Below are positions 1 through 11,739 of a DNA stretch of 64,000 bases, one piece after another. The notes below the pieces were generated by a model that had not been told where the DNA came from, searched no databases, and worked only from the letters and a program-made list of their open reading frames with translations. The stretch covers positions 124,001 through 188,000 of the forward strand of contig ARYC01000132.1 in the NCBI GenBank assembly GCA_000711775.1. Direction: 5' to 3'. Each line of letters opens with the position of its first letter. Position 1 is the stretch's first letter. This DNA comes from Oxytricha trifallax (taxonomy: Eukaryota; Ciliophora; Spirotrichea; Sporadotrichida; Oxytrichidae). A program made the position numbers and the translations under genes.

Positions 1-1207
1 GTACATTCTGGATGGGCTTCAGAGACTTCTCATAACACTTTAGAGCTTTGAACGTCTGTAAAGTTAGCGACTGGGAAGAAATTAGAGTTAAGGGTGAATT
101 CAGCTCTAGAATTTCTGACCTTGATAACCTTGCAAGATCCAAATATTACTAAAACTTGCTTTCCTTTTGAAAAATTTATAAGTTTATTGTAAGCAGGTTT
201 ATGAAATCAAGGTACCCCAAAAGCAAAGAGTTCTTATTGGCATTCATCAAGAGGACGAGAGAATCCAAGATTTAATTAAACGTAAACCTTACATCGCTAT
301 CGGTGTCGCTATTCTTCAAAAGAACAGTAGAACTGGAGCTCTTGACCTGATCTTCATGAAAGAATTCAGCGCAGAGAGATAAGTTGAACTCGATGTCGAA
401 CTTGATGCTGGAGAATATTTGATCTTGCCAAGAACAAGTGGATGCACAATGAAGAGACCACCTTCTGCTAAAAGTGAATACATTAAGTTACTTGATAGCA
501 ATGGTGACCTCAATTAACTTGCTGAGCTCTGCATTAGAGATATCTTTAGAAGATTAGACAAGGTCATCATTAATAACGTGCTAGAGTTTAATGAATTCCA
601 AGAATTCTATGCAAGGTTGAACATTAACTTGACTGAAGATGAATTCCACAGAAAAATCTCTAAGCGATTCTGTAACAATGATGATGGCGGAATTAACAGA
701 AGAGGTTTCATTGAGTTCTGGAAGGATGCCATTAGAACCCAAGGTGAGAATGCAGTATGGAGATGGTTCGAGAAATGGGGATATGATAAAGATTTGTATT
801 CTTGCGAATCTAGATGTTTCATGCTTACCATTCACTCATTGAAACCAATTGAAATCCAAATTGAGGAAGCCACACCTAAGAGAGATCAAGATGTCTTTGT
901 AAACAAAATTATTCTTGAAAAGTTCGGTGAACAATTAGAAGAAAGACCAGGTGTCTATAGAATCCTCAACAAATTCTGCGAGCAATCATATACCTTCACT
1001 TATGGTATTGAAAATGTTTCATCAAGAGCAATTGAGGTTACTTTTGACTGCAATTCATCAAGAAACATGGTCTTCTCTGAAATTTCAGGCAAAATAACCA
1101 AAGTTATTGAGCCAGGCCAAACTGAATTCCTTATGCACGCTGAAGCATCTCCAGGAGCTGAAGAATTTGCTAGAGGATCAGTTTGCACTTTCAAAGAAAT
1201 CTATTGA
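1..1207 (+). CDS. Calpain-like cysteine protease, C-terminal part (5' end outside the window)
   Basis: The frame is open from the window edge to TGA at 1205-1207 when TAA/TAG are Gln. The first ~35 residues (FWMGFRDF..., then a VKGEF segment) match the end of the calpain catalytic region. A beta-sandwich (C2-like, domain III) segment follows, with a GIHQEDERI motif near 225-260, typical of calpain domain III. A further C2-like segment ends in GSVCTFKEIY. The catalytic Cys and most of the protease core lie upstream of the window. One 56-bp IES (144-199, pointer TAT) must be removed to join the two frames; no GT-AG intron explains this break. Calpains are Ca2+-regulated intracellular proteases, but because the catalytic triad is not visible, activity cannot be judged. 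The next gene runs on the opposite strand and its stop lies only ~50 bp away, so the two 3' ends converge. Confidence 0.8.
144..199. other. IES in calpain-like gene, pointer TAT
   Basis: TAT occurs at 144-146 and 200-202. Removing 144-199 joins TCC-AAA-TAT to GAA-ATC-AAG in frame and removes an in-frame TGA. The segment is AT-rich and does not begin with GT. A 3-bp pointer is short, so the exact boundary is less certain than for longer pointers. Confidence 0.55.
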
Positions 1208-1256
1208 AAAAACATACATTCTTCAATTTGTTAAATCTCATGATTAAAATTATATT

Positions 1257-3344
1257 TCATTTAAGTTTGCCAAGCATTTGATTTATTTACTTGTAATATT
1301 GAATTCTAATCTTTGAATCATTTGGTTAAGATTTTTTCTTTTTATTTAAATCTTGAACTGTTGAATTTGAATATTGAATGTCAACTCTGTCCTCCGACGA
1401 CTTACTCTCTATTTCTTAGTTTGAGCTACTATCATAGTCAGATTCAACACTTTTTTCAATTTGGTTTTTGAATTTTTCGATTTCCTTCTGAAAACTTTCA
1501 ACATCATTTTACCGTGCTATATTAACTGTCTGCTTCAGCAAATCTCTCACCCTTTATTAAGGAGTAACATCATATATTTGGTATTTAAACTGGAATTAAT
1601 TTAAAAGATTAGAGTGATAAAAATTAAATGTTTATCTATCTTTTATATTGAGGTGTCATTGGACTAGTCTCTACTGCTCTACGTTTTCACAAAAAATCTT
1701 CCCTACACAGTCACCTTACTTTCTTCATCATCTGAAAGCTAAGAGTGCTTATGCAAAATTGCTTTCTCTTTAAATTATGATTAAGGGGAGTTGTTTTGTT
1801 AGGGATTATCACTATTGTAAGGAGGATTTTGAAAGAGTCTCAAATTCTGATTCTAGTTAATATTACTCATAAAATAACTATAACTCTTAAACTTAAGATT
1901 ACTTTATAAGAAATAAGTTTTCTCATAATTGGATGGGGAGAGTTTGGTTAGTTGTATGAATCACTAGCGTATTACAAATTTTAATTTCTTGAGGCTGCAA
2001 TATATTATTTAAAACCCTAAGTCTTAAACCTTTTAACATCGAATGCACTGACTATTTCTTTCTATTTTTACTGTTCATTAGAATTATTATCTTGACTTAC
2101 ATTTTTAGCCGAGTCTCTTTGGTGTGATAATTCCATAATCGATTTAAACAATTAGAATAAATTATAAATTAACACATAAAATTTACAATTAGTTGTAATT
2201 TTCTGGATTAAGAGTTTTTTGACAGATTTTATTTTATCTATCACTTTCTAGAATATGCTTATTATCAAGAGTGGCTCCAACAAAATCTTCATCATTTTAA
2301 GAGCTTACAGAACTTTCATCATTTCTGCTAGAGATTTCATTCAAGCCAGTTAGATTATTAATGCTTGCCTAGGGTAAGAATCTGTGGCTTTTCTGAGTCT
2401 GGGGCATTTTTTCTGGAGATTTGGGAAATTAATCAGAAACCATACTATTCCCATTAAAAAGTTACAGAGGCGAGGCATTTACAGATGTTATCTGAGAAGA
2501 CAGGTCGTTAATTTTTATAGCAATCTGTTAGCTTTGGCTTTTATTTTTAGGAGATGGAGAATGTTCTTAGATCAGATCAGAATCAAACCTACGAGATAAT
2601 TTACTCGGAGATGGAAAAAAGGAAAGAAGTTAAATGGATTCTTTGCGATTTCTAAGATTATTTGATGAGGATTAATCTCTGTAATAATGAGGGAGGATCC
2701 GCGAGCAATTCTAAAAAATAATAGCTGTAAATTATATAATTCATGTCAGAAATACTGTTGTTTAGCTATGCAATACTTATAGCTTGCATTTTCAGTTAAT
2801 AGGATTGAACTGATTCACTTCTTTGAAATCTTGAGCCTGAGGATGGTCTTTTTTTGAAAATTTTATGATTAGAGTTATGTCGATCAATCATAAAAAAGGT
2901 ATCGTCGTTCATTCCATTATCGATATTATTTATGGTAGAATCGATTCTTAAGGGTCTGGATTGTGAACCTTCAGCTTCCAAATACTATTAGGGTTGCAAG
3001 GAATCTTTGATTTTTTGCATAAAATTATTGTGATGTACAGACTGATTTAAATTGAAACTGGAATTTATCAGATTTTCCTCTACTTATTAAATATCTTGTG
3101 TCTCTAAATCAACTGATTTATTTAGTTATGAATGTTAAACATAGTCCCTAAAATTTTACTATCTAGCAATTGACTTTGGTTAATTTTTAGTAGAATTTTA
3201 AGGTTTTAAGGGCTATGAGCTTTCACTGCTTCGTTCGTCATCAGAGCTGGAAGTTTGGTAGTCAAATTAATCCTCAAAGGTATTCTTATGATGAATATGT
3301 TTATTTGATAATTAGTTATCGCCTTTTGGCTTTATGTGATTCAT
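1257..3344 (-). CDS. Unknown Ser/Asn/Gln-rich protein
   Basis: Minus-strand frame from ATG at 3344 to TGA at 1257, several hundred residues, not recognised as any family. It begins MNHIKPKGDNQ, is acidic and serine-rich near the N terminus (DDERSSESS), low in complexity through the middle, and turns Lys/Glu-rich with coiled-coil character near the C terminus (EKFKNQIEKSVESD). The frame is interrupted several times. One break is resolved precisely (IES 1866-1921). Others lie near 2690-2800 and 1580-1640 and are unresolved. There is no signal peptide or membrane segment. The A/G-rich coding strand and consistent Gln use of TAA/TAG argue that it is a real gene. It converges on the calpain-like gene and is followed upstream by two similar low-complexity genes on the same strand. 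Confidence 0.65.
1866..1921. other. IES, pointer CTCATAA (7 bp)
   Basis: CTCATAA is repeated at 1866-1872 and 1922-1928. On the minus strand, removal joins CCA-ATT-ATG-AGT-AAT-ATT in frame and deletes a stretch containing TGA. The IES is 56 bp and AT-rich. Confidence 0.7.
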
Positions 3345-3595
3345 ATTTGCGTTTTAATGTATTTATTATTGTATTAGTATATATTCTAGAATTAAAATAA
3401 ATAATTAAAAATTGATAAACTAAATTAATTTGACAAATTAATCAATTTAAGTTTCTATATACTCTCTTATTCCAATACCTTTTCTTATTGATATAAATAT
3501 TTTATCTCATTCAAATCATATTGTTTTATTATAGACAATCATGATTTCATTGAAAATACAGATATTTATATCATTAATATAAACTTTAACTTAAC

Positions 3596-5683
3596 TCATT
3601 TTTAATATTTTATGAATTTTACATCCAAATTAATTTAACTTATAAGATAATTGATTTATTAATGAGGTTAATTATTATAAGTTTAATTTTTTGTCTACTT
3701 GTGGGATTAATTCAATTCCTAATCATCAATTAATAAAATTGGATTCACATCTTAATTATCATTTTGAGTTATTTTAAATCTTGATTATATAATTAAGCTT
3801 TTTGAGTCTCTTCTTTTGTGGATTTGCCTCTTATTTTGGGAAATTTATGCTTTGGATTTCTTAAAGAATATAATTGTAAATTACAAAATTAAATAATTTC
3901 TTGCTGTTCTGATTCTAAAGCTTTTTGGAGTTTCTGGATTTATAATTTTAAAAGTCTTCATTTATATTTCCGTCATCTTCAAAAAAGTTTATATAAATTG
4001 TCTGAATCTAGATAAGAAATATCCTATAAATATGAATCTATATAATTTATTTGAAAAGTTTTGCTCAACCTGATCTACTTTACATGAACGAAATATATGA
4101 TTTTGAAGATCCACTTAGTTGCTACAACAAGTCTTCTTTCTATAGATTGAATTTGAACTATCACTACTTTCCTATTTGGAAAATAAAATAAAAAAATGAA
4201 AATGAAATTCTTATGGTGAATGAAATAGAAAATGAATTAGAAATCTATATTAAGGAGAAATGAAACTTAAGCATATATCTCTCCCCTAATTATTTGAAAG
4301 AAACATGGAAGATTGTCATAAGAATCAGGGTACTTCAAATTTATGTAGCTATTCCATAATTTCATTCTAGTTCATATGCTATTATTTTTAAACTTACCCC
4401 TGAGGAGTATCAGTGCTTTTTAAAATTCAAAAGGTTTATAGGATATAATTTGAATTTAATTGAATAAAAATATCATTAAACCCCGATCCCCGCAATCTTT
4501 TAAATAGAATACAAAAATTTTATATTTGGACTATGATTAATCTTTTATAAATTTGATAAAGTTGTTACTTCTTGACAACCTTTTATTCTTATTTTAATTC
4601 TTTGGCATTTGTAGGTTATTTATATTTTATTTGGATTTATTCTTAATTTTTGAATTGCTCTTCTTTTTACATGTTAAATGGCAAGAATTTTTATTTAAAA
4701 TAAATTGACTGCTTGAGTTTAAATAAAAATATTATATTCTATCTAATTTTATTGATAAAATGATTTTTAACTAAATCATGAAAAAGTATAGGATTATAAG
4801 ACCTAAAATCTTATGATATTTATTTATAAATTGAAAAAATGAAAAATTATTATTTTTTATAAAATTTACTAGTAGTATTTTAAATGATAAAAATAAAAAT
4901 GAGCTTTACTCTTTGTAGTAGTCATCACCTTCTAAATCAAAAGCCATTTATTAATCATTACATTTCGTGTCACTATACTATTAATTTCTCTTAGGATAAG
5001 TATGTTCTTTATTTTTTGATATCAAAGAATCTTATTAACTTTAGATTCTAAAAGTTTCATATTAATTTTCAGTATCTTATTCTAAATATTATAAATGTTC
5101 AAAAAATCTAATTAAAAATATATTATATAAGATCTAGTAAATTTTAGTATGATAAAACATCATAATTAATCAATAATTATATTTTTATGCATTTGTTCTT
5201 TTGCTAAGTCCAGAGTTATTAAGAGCATTTTGCATTACTTATTCGCTATTGCTGGCTTGCGATTTATCTAATTAGACGATTTCAATACTAAATTTGTTAA
5301 GTATCAGCCTATTAGATTTTAGTATGGTCCAAATATATAATCAAATGTAACCACAAACTACAAATTGATAAAATATATTATTTTGCCCCAAATTTTCCAT
5401 TATTTAATTCTTAAGATTAATTTGATTATAAATTTTTGCACAGATTTGAAGATTCCATATTTTAACTACTATCATTTTGGTGTTTTGTATCTAGATTTGT
5501 ACTTTTTATTAAGGATTTCTCAATATAAATTTGTTTAGAATTTTAAGAATCACTTTGAATTGTAACTTTTGCGTCAAAATTCTTTGTTTCTTTGGAATTT
5601 ATATCTTTGAAATTTTTATCAGAAATATAACTATTTTCATGCAATTATTTTAGACTAAAATCCATTTCACTATTATTAATCAT
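3596..5683 (-). CDS. Unknown low-complexity protein, several germline segments
   Basis: Coding-like minus-strand blocks lie at about 5683-5380, 5300-5170, 5090-4900 and 4190-3596, separated by AT-rich frame breaks. The proposed start (MINNSEMDFS at 5683) and stop (TGA at 3596) delimit one gene, but I did not resolve every junction. The protein is rich in Asn, Gln, Ser and Lys and becomes basic toward the C terminus (NKRQIHKRRDSKS). There is no recognisable domain, signal peptide or membrane helix. One junction is exact: the 30-bp IES at 4003-4032. It could instead be the 3' half of the gene at 5953-7640, since both lie on the same strand with only an AT-rich gap between; a pointer joining them was not found. 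Confidence 0.5.
4003..4032. other. Short IES, pointer TGAATCTA (8 bp)
   Basis: TGAATCTA is repeated at 4003-4010 and 4033-4040. On the minus strand, removal keeps one frame open from the upstream block through to the TGA at 3596. Only 30 bp are lost. Confidence 0.65.
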
Positions 5684-5952
5684 ATTATGCACAGAAGTAA
5701 AAATAAAATTAATAAAACTCTGATATAACATTCATTCATTTTATAATTTTAACTTTTTATTTCAACTTAGAACATTAATAATAGAAGCATATTTCAAAAA
5801 ATCGTACATATAGATATAAAATTTATATAACATGAGGTATATTTATATAAAAAGTAAAATGATTTTTTATTAAAATTACTTATTAATTAAATCAAATATC
5901 AATATCGTTATCTCTTTATTCTTAAAAAAGTCGGCATTAATAAAAACTTATA

Positions 5953-7640
5953 TCAGTCGGTTTCTCCCTCATAGCTTTCATCTGTGGAGTATTTATTTCC
6001 ATCATTTTATACTTTTTATGATGGATTGTGATGCTATTATTACAATTATAATTAATTTTATTGTTTTTATTGTCTCTATATTTAAGACATAGATTTCTTC
6101 AGTAAATTTAGATTGTTTATAGTCAGTTTATCAGTACTTTATTTCAATTCTTTGTTATTATTTTAGCTGCTATTCTTTGGTTCTTGAAGTTTGTGAGTTG
6201 ATGATTGGGCAGTGGATTTTTTCTCAAATTTATCTAAATTATGTCTACTTTCTCTCTGTGAATGTTACAGGGATTAATTATTATTTTATTGCTGTGCTTG
6301 AAGTTAAGTCATTAATTTGTCAACTTTTCTCTCTATTCTGTCTAGCTAGAGCTAATATTTGGCATCTTGATACCTCTAGCTTGAGTTGTTTAATGATTGA
6401 GCTTGAACTTCTTTTCTCGCTTTATGTTTGTGTTTTTAGATGGATTTACTATTAGATTTTGAAGATTAATTTAACTGCTACTGAGATAAGTTCCCAAGCA
6501 TTTAAGTCATGTAAGATTGGTGAGAGTCAAGCATCTACTAGAATTATTACTGATTTAAGTTCATTTATTAGACCATCATTTCGCCTAATTACTTGGCTTA
6601 AATTTGCTGCTGGATTTATTGATAGTTTTAGTCTTAGAAATGCCCATAAGGTGTCATTACTTTATTGAAGGCATACTGCTGTTAAGGTTATAGTAAAAAC
6701 GGGTTGTAGTAGATAGTGGGGTAATTTGAGCACATAGGGTAAAAGTTATTGGGCTAATTTTGATGTGAAATACTTGAGTGAGAGTTAATATCTGAAAAAG
6801 GTGGAGACCTTATGCTCGTATTTATTTGAGGTTAAGGTGGGAATAGATTCATTTGAGGCATCTATTAATGTTGCTGTTAAATCAAACTTTGTGAATTGAG
6901 TATCTGGTTTTATTAGGCAAAAGCATCAAATTAAAGTTAGTTCTAAGGAAATTACAACTACTCACCTTGGTGATTTGGTGAAGCCATACCTTAAGAATGA
7001 TAAAAATCAGGTGAGCTTGGAGGGTATAAAATTTTGTTTTTCGTCTTATTTTAGTTCATACTATCTTAATGTTTTGAGTCATTAATCATGGTACTGAAAT
7101 TGTTGGTCTACATACTTGGAAACTCATCGTTAAATAATGAATGATTTAAATTCATCTAAACTTGCTACTGTTATTACATTTATGAGCTCTATGAGTGGGG
7201 TTGTTGCTATATTTACATGTTTTATAGTCCGAAACTGTTGGTTATGGGATGACTGTTTTCCCTCAAAATATTTTCACTTATTGATGGGATTTGATCCAAG
7301 GCTTCTTAGTAAGCTTATTAATCCAAGTCTTTCAACATTCTTATAAATAAGAATCGAACAAATATAATCAATGAGACCGAAAGATTTATAATGCAAAAAA
7401 TATATTAAAAAGTTATCAATTATAGGCGATTCAAATATTCAAACTGGTACTGTTGATATTATAGATTCTGTTGAATTTCAAGATTATTGGGAGTTTAATT
7501 TTTAGTGTGCAAATTTTCTACTTACTTTTATTTACTATTTTATAATTTCTGACCAAAGGTTGGGCTTTTTCAAAAAAATGTAACTTTTGTAATTCACTTT
7601 AAATTATAATTTTAATTAAATAAACTTTTATCCTAATGGT
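5953..7640 (-). CDS. Unknown glutamine-rich protein
   Basis: A long minus-strand frame ends at TGA 5953-5955. An internal ATG at 7338 starts MLKDLDQQAYQEALDQ; the same frame stays open and coding-like to about 7620, so the true start may lie further upstream. The protein is dominated by Gln and Asn, with a Pro/Tyr-rich middle and a Lys/Gln-rich coiled-coil-like C-terminal part (LDRIERKVDKLMTQL). It ends in an acidic tail (STDESYEGETD). Nearly all Gln codons are TAA, TAG or CAA. Because of this, the opposite strand also looks open and yields spurious T-rich frames. Prion-like or scaffold behaviour is possible from composition alone, but no function can be assigned. Confidence 0.65.
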
Positions 7641-7985
7641 TATCTCTTAAATTCAAATGAGTATCTTAATTAAAAATCTAATCTGCCTTAGATTAAGAGT
7701 TATTCTCTATATTAAATGATTGCTTATTTTTGCTACTTTTTATAAACTTAGCTTATTTAATATTCTTTGAATCATTGGAATTATATTTTTAAAAAACATT
7801 TTAATTGGTAAGGATAAAACTGTCGAAATACTATCAGAATTATTGTTAATAAATTCACTTAAATCCCAAAGCAAATTAAGCCATAAAAAGCTAATAAGAT
7901 TTATCAGTCAATCACACTAATAAATTTATAGGCAATCAAAGATTTTTATACTTATAAATTTTTGCATATCTTTAATCATTAAATC
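7641..7985. other. AT-rich spacer between divergent genes
   Basis: This stretch lies between the 5' side of the Gln-rich gene (-) and the vault gene (+). I see no gene, repeat or structured RNA in it. It should hold both promoters or the subtelomeric ends of two nanochromosomes, but no motif stands out. Confidence 0.5.
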
Positions 7986-10900
7986 ATGAGAAAAGCTCAA
8001 CAAGCCAAACAAGACGGAGACGATGACTTCATTGGGGTCATAAAGATTGGTCACAATTAATATATACACATTTTAGATAAGAACTTGAACACAACCAGGT
8101 AAGTATTAGACAAAATCCCAGACTAAATCATAATTCATACCGTTTCTATAAATTCAATGGCATTTTTGTGATTTTTCACTTTTTAGAATTGAGATCGGGC
8201 CAGCAAATTTCATTAAATAATAAAATGAGTAGATCGTTAAGCCAGCTTCTGAACTTATTAAAGTTCCTCCCAATAACTACTGTGTCATTAAGAATCCAGT
8301 TGTGAGAGATGAAGATGGAAAGCTGGTACGTTACTTGTTTAATTTAACCATTTTATGACTAGATTCAAAGTGAATATGGAGAAGTCAAAGTTAAATTTGA
8401 AGAACTCGAGATAAGAACTGCTGCTGATTACACTGAACCATTCCCACTCTACCCATATGAAGAGCTTTACTAAGATGTCAAGCCATTCACCTTTTTAAAG
8501 GATAATTAAGCATTAATCTTGACGGCTACCAGACCTTTCCTTGACACTAGAGATGGGAAATTGGAGAGATTCATTGGAGATGAATATCTTTTTAAGGGTC
8601 CAGGAACTTACATTCCAAGAATTGAGGAGGAAGTTAAGTCGACAATTTAAGCTATTATTGTCTTGCCTAATCATGCTCTACTAAAGTGAAGATAACGATT
8701 TGAATATGAATATGAGTAATTAATCAAGATTTAAAGTGTAGATTAGGTCTTTAGCTGCTTTTACTGTCTTAATCCATCTCCATTGACTGTATTTCCATCA
8801 TCACACTTAGCTTTACTTGTACTGTTCAGAATCATGAAGACTATTCGCATCTGATACTTAGCACTCCTACTGTCAACGAGAACTGCTTTTTAGGTTCTAC
8901 TGCTGAAGCCGCCGCCATAGCTGGCCTCAAAGCTGTCTTGCTGGAGATCCTGGACCACTGAGAGACTCCATTATGTTTAGTGGAATTTTAATTATTTTCA
9001 GAGATTTAGTAAATTAAATCAGGGCAATTAAAACTTTTTAAGTTTTAATGTTTGAGATATTTAAATCATACTAATAGGTTTAATCTATAAAGAATTTTTA
9101 TTAGAGATGTTTTAATTATTTTTAGGCTTAAATATATTAATTCAAACTTGCCCTAATTTAATTTATTAAATCTCTCAAAATAATTAAAATTCCACTAAAC
9201 ATAATGGAGTCTCTCAGTGGTCCAGGATCTCCAGCAAGACAGCTTTGAGGCCAGCTATGGCGGCGGCTTCAGCAGTAGAACCTAAAAAGCAGTTCTCGTT
9301 GACAGTAGGAGTGCTAAGTATCAGATGCGAATAGTCTTCATGATTCTGAACAGTACAAGTAAAGCTAAGTGTGATGATGGAAATACAGTCAATGGAGATG
9401 GATTAAGACAGTAAAAGCAGCTAAAGACCTAATCTACACTTTAAATCTTGATTAATTACTCATATTCATATTCAAATCGTTATCTTCACTTTATTAAGAG
9501 CAAAAAGAGATACAGTGGATTCTCTTGGAGTAGCAAGAAAAACTGGAGAATCAGTAAGTTATAAGTTCTCATTTAATATTTTCCTCATAGTGGCTACACA
9601 GGAAAACTGGATATTACATGCCAACTGCTGATCTTGAAGTCATAGATACTAGAAAAGGCTATGTTTTAAATGAATTCATAGCTTTGCACATCAGAGCTCT
9701 TAAGAATTTCAAAGATGTTCATGGTAAAGTTAGAAAAGCCGGTGAAGAATGGCTTATCGACAAGTCAGTTACTGATGTACATATTATCGATGCAAATGAA
9801 ACTTTGATTCAAGAGAAGAGAATTATTGTTTTAACTCAAAACTAATATTGCATTATTAAGGATCCAATCGGTGAAGATGGTAAGCCCTAATATGGTACAC
9901 AAGAGTTAAGAAGAGGTGAGGCTAAGTTCTTTATTCAACCTGGTGAAGAACTTTTCGAAGGTATTAAGAATATCTAAGTAGTACATGAAGATGAAGCTCT
10001 TTTATTGAAAGCAAGAGTCAATTACTAAGATCCTAGAACTGGCAAAAAGTACAAAGCTGGCTAAACTTGGATGCTAAAAGGACCAATAGATTACATTCCT
10101 GATAATCAAGTATAGCTTATAGAAAAGAGACAAGCTCAACCTTTGGCTGAAAATGAAGGTCTCTATGTTAGAGATTTGAAGACTGGTGAAGTTAAATTAG
10201 TGAATGGACCATAAACATATCTTCTTGGAGAGCATGAAGAGCTCTGGGAAAAAGAACTTGATTCAGATATTGAAAGACTCGTGGGCCTCAATTCATCTGG
10301 AATAGACTATATTCCTGCAAGTGTTGGAGCGAAAGGTGAAATTGAATATGTATACAAAGAGGTTCCAAAGAGAAAGAATAAGTCAATTGCAGTTTGCTAC
10401 AAAGCTCCACATAACTCTGCAGTTTAACTTTTTGATTACAAAAACAAAAAGTCTAGAATTGTTTTCGGACCTGAACTGATTATGCTGCAACCTTATGAAG
10501 AATTTACTCTTATTACTTTATCAGGAGGTCAGCCAAAAATAGAAAATCAAATTAAAACACTAGCATTACTTCTTGGACCAGATTTTATGACAGATATTAT
10601 TCAAGTTGAGACATCAGATCATGCTAAGTTATTCCTTAGACTTTCTTATAGATGGACATTCAAGATTATTTTTATTTTATTTCGCTAAAAAAGGTTGATA
10701 AGACTAACGAGAAACAATGCAGAGATTTGTTCTCAGTTAGAGATTTCGTTGGAGATGCTTGCAAGAGAATTTCATCAAGAATTAGAGGTGCAGTTAGTGC
10801 TGTTACCTTTGACAATTTCCATAAAAATTCAACTGAAGTCATTCAAAGCGCAGTCCACAAGTAGGATGAACAAGGAAATTTCTTACCATTCCATATCTAA

Positions 10901-11581
10901 GCAAACAACTTAATGATCACTTAAGTCGATATTCAATCAATTGACCCAGTTGAAGAAGAAACAAGAAAATCCCTCTAAAAATCAGTCAATATGGCTTTTG
11001 AGATTTAAACTAGATCTTAAGAAGCTGCCGCTTAACATTAAGCATTGAGACTTCAATAAGAGTCAGATGGCATGTTACAAAGATTAGAAATTCATTCAGA
11101 AATCTAAAACGAGAAAGTTAACAAAAATTTCCTTGAGCTTAAAGCTGAAAATAATAGTGTTTAGTCAACTGGTCTAGCCATTGCAAACGCCAGAGCAAGA
11201 GCAGAAGCAGAGCTAATCAAAGCTTAAACAGAAGTTGACCAAGCCCAATATTTAGTCAATTCTTAAAGAATTAAGGAAGAAACTGAATTAGAGTTGATAA
11301 AAATGAAATTCGATGACGAAATAAAGATGTAGGAAGAAACTCTTGATGTTGAAATTAGCGGAAAACAAAAACTCATTGGAATTGAAATAGATCAATTTAA
11401 GAAGACTGTTGATGCCATTGGTGCTGATACAATTGTCCAAATGGCTAGAGCTGGGCCAGAAACTCAAGCTAAGCTTCTCAAGGGTCTTGGTCTTCAAGGC
11501 TACATGATCGTTGATGGAAAGCACACTCTTAATTTAATGGGAGCTGCCAACGGCATGCTTGGTACTGGTTCAAAATAGTGA
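7986..11581 (+). CDS. MVP: Major vault protein
   Basis: MVP builds the shell of the cytoplasmic vault ribonucleoprotein particle. The protein starts [17 protein letters not shown] and shows the successive MVP repeats (for example [30 protein letters not shown]-like segments). The shoulder/band-7-like domain and a long Ala/Glu/Gln-rich cap helix ([19 protein letters not shown]) follow, and the protein ends GTGSKQ. Three GT-AG introns lie at 8099-8186, 8326-8362 and 9554-9590. Two IESs interrupt the reading frame: an 810-bp palindromic element (8682-9491, TA pointer) inside a vault repeat and a 29-bp IES (10662-10690, pointer AAG) inside a conserved W-T-F-K-V-D stretch. With these removed the protein appears complete, near the usual ~850-900 residues. 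The LRR gene follows 158 bp downstream on the same strand. Confidence 0.93.
8682..9491. mobile_element. 810-bp palindromic TA-bounded element acting as an IES in MVP
   Basis: TA at 8682-8683 and 9492-9493 flanks a nearly perfect inverted repeat whose arms meet at a centre near 9087. Removal joins GCT-CTA-C-TA-TTA-AGA-GCA (Ala-Leu-Leu-Leu-Arg-Ala), exactly where MVP homologues have a similar Leu/Arg/Ala run. The arms are more GC-rich than the surroundings. Each carries a short open frame running toward the centre (about 8700-8960 on +, mirrored on -) that ends [11 protein letters not shown] and matches nothing I recognise. The central ~242 bp (8967-9208) is related to the core of the palindrome at 47.4-48.8 kb. 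Confidence 0.85.
8967..9208. repeat. Core inverted-repeat element, copy 1
   Basis: It begins TCCATTATGTTTAGTGGAA and ends with the inverted copy. Inside are AATTAAAACTTTTTAAG and a diverged TTTAATCTATA..AGAATT stretch, both also present in the core at 47957-48196. The terminal repeats pair over about 60 bp. Confidence 0.8.
10662..10690. other. 29-bp IES in MVP, pointer AAG
   Basis: AAG occurs at 10662-10664 and 10691-10693. Removal gives TGG-ACA-TTC-AAG-GTT-GAT-AAG in the MVP frame and deletes a TGA-prone T-rich insert that lacks splice signals. Confidence 0.75.
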
Positions 11582-11739
11582 AAGTATTTTTTTCCTGTCC
11601 TTCCTTCGTATTATTAAATTTAAACTTACAATCAATTTACTAGTAATTTAAAAAACTTCAAGTTAATGTATTTTCATACACATGATGAGACTATAACTGG
11701 TTGGCTTTTAATTAATCCGCAAAAATATTAAATTTGAAA

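Noticed and set aside
6177-7346. A ~390-codon plus-strand frame readable if TGA were Trp, looking like a recoded or mitochondrial-type gene
   Set aside because: The opposite strand carries a coherent Gln-rich gene. CAA/TAA/TAG runs on one strand leave the other strand T-rich and nearly stop-free, so this is a shadow.
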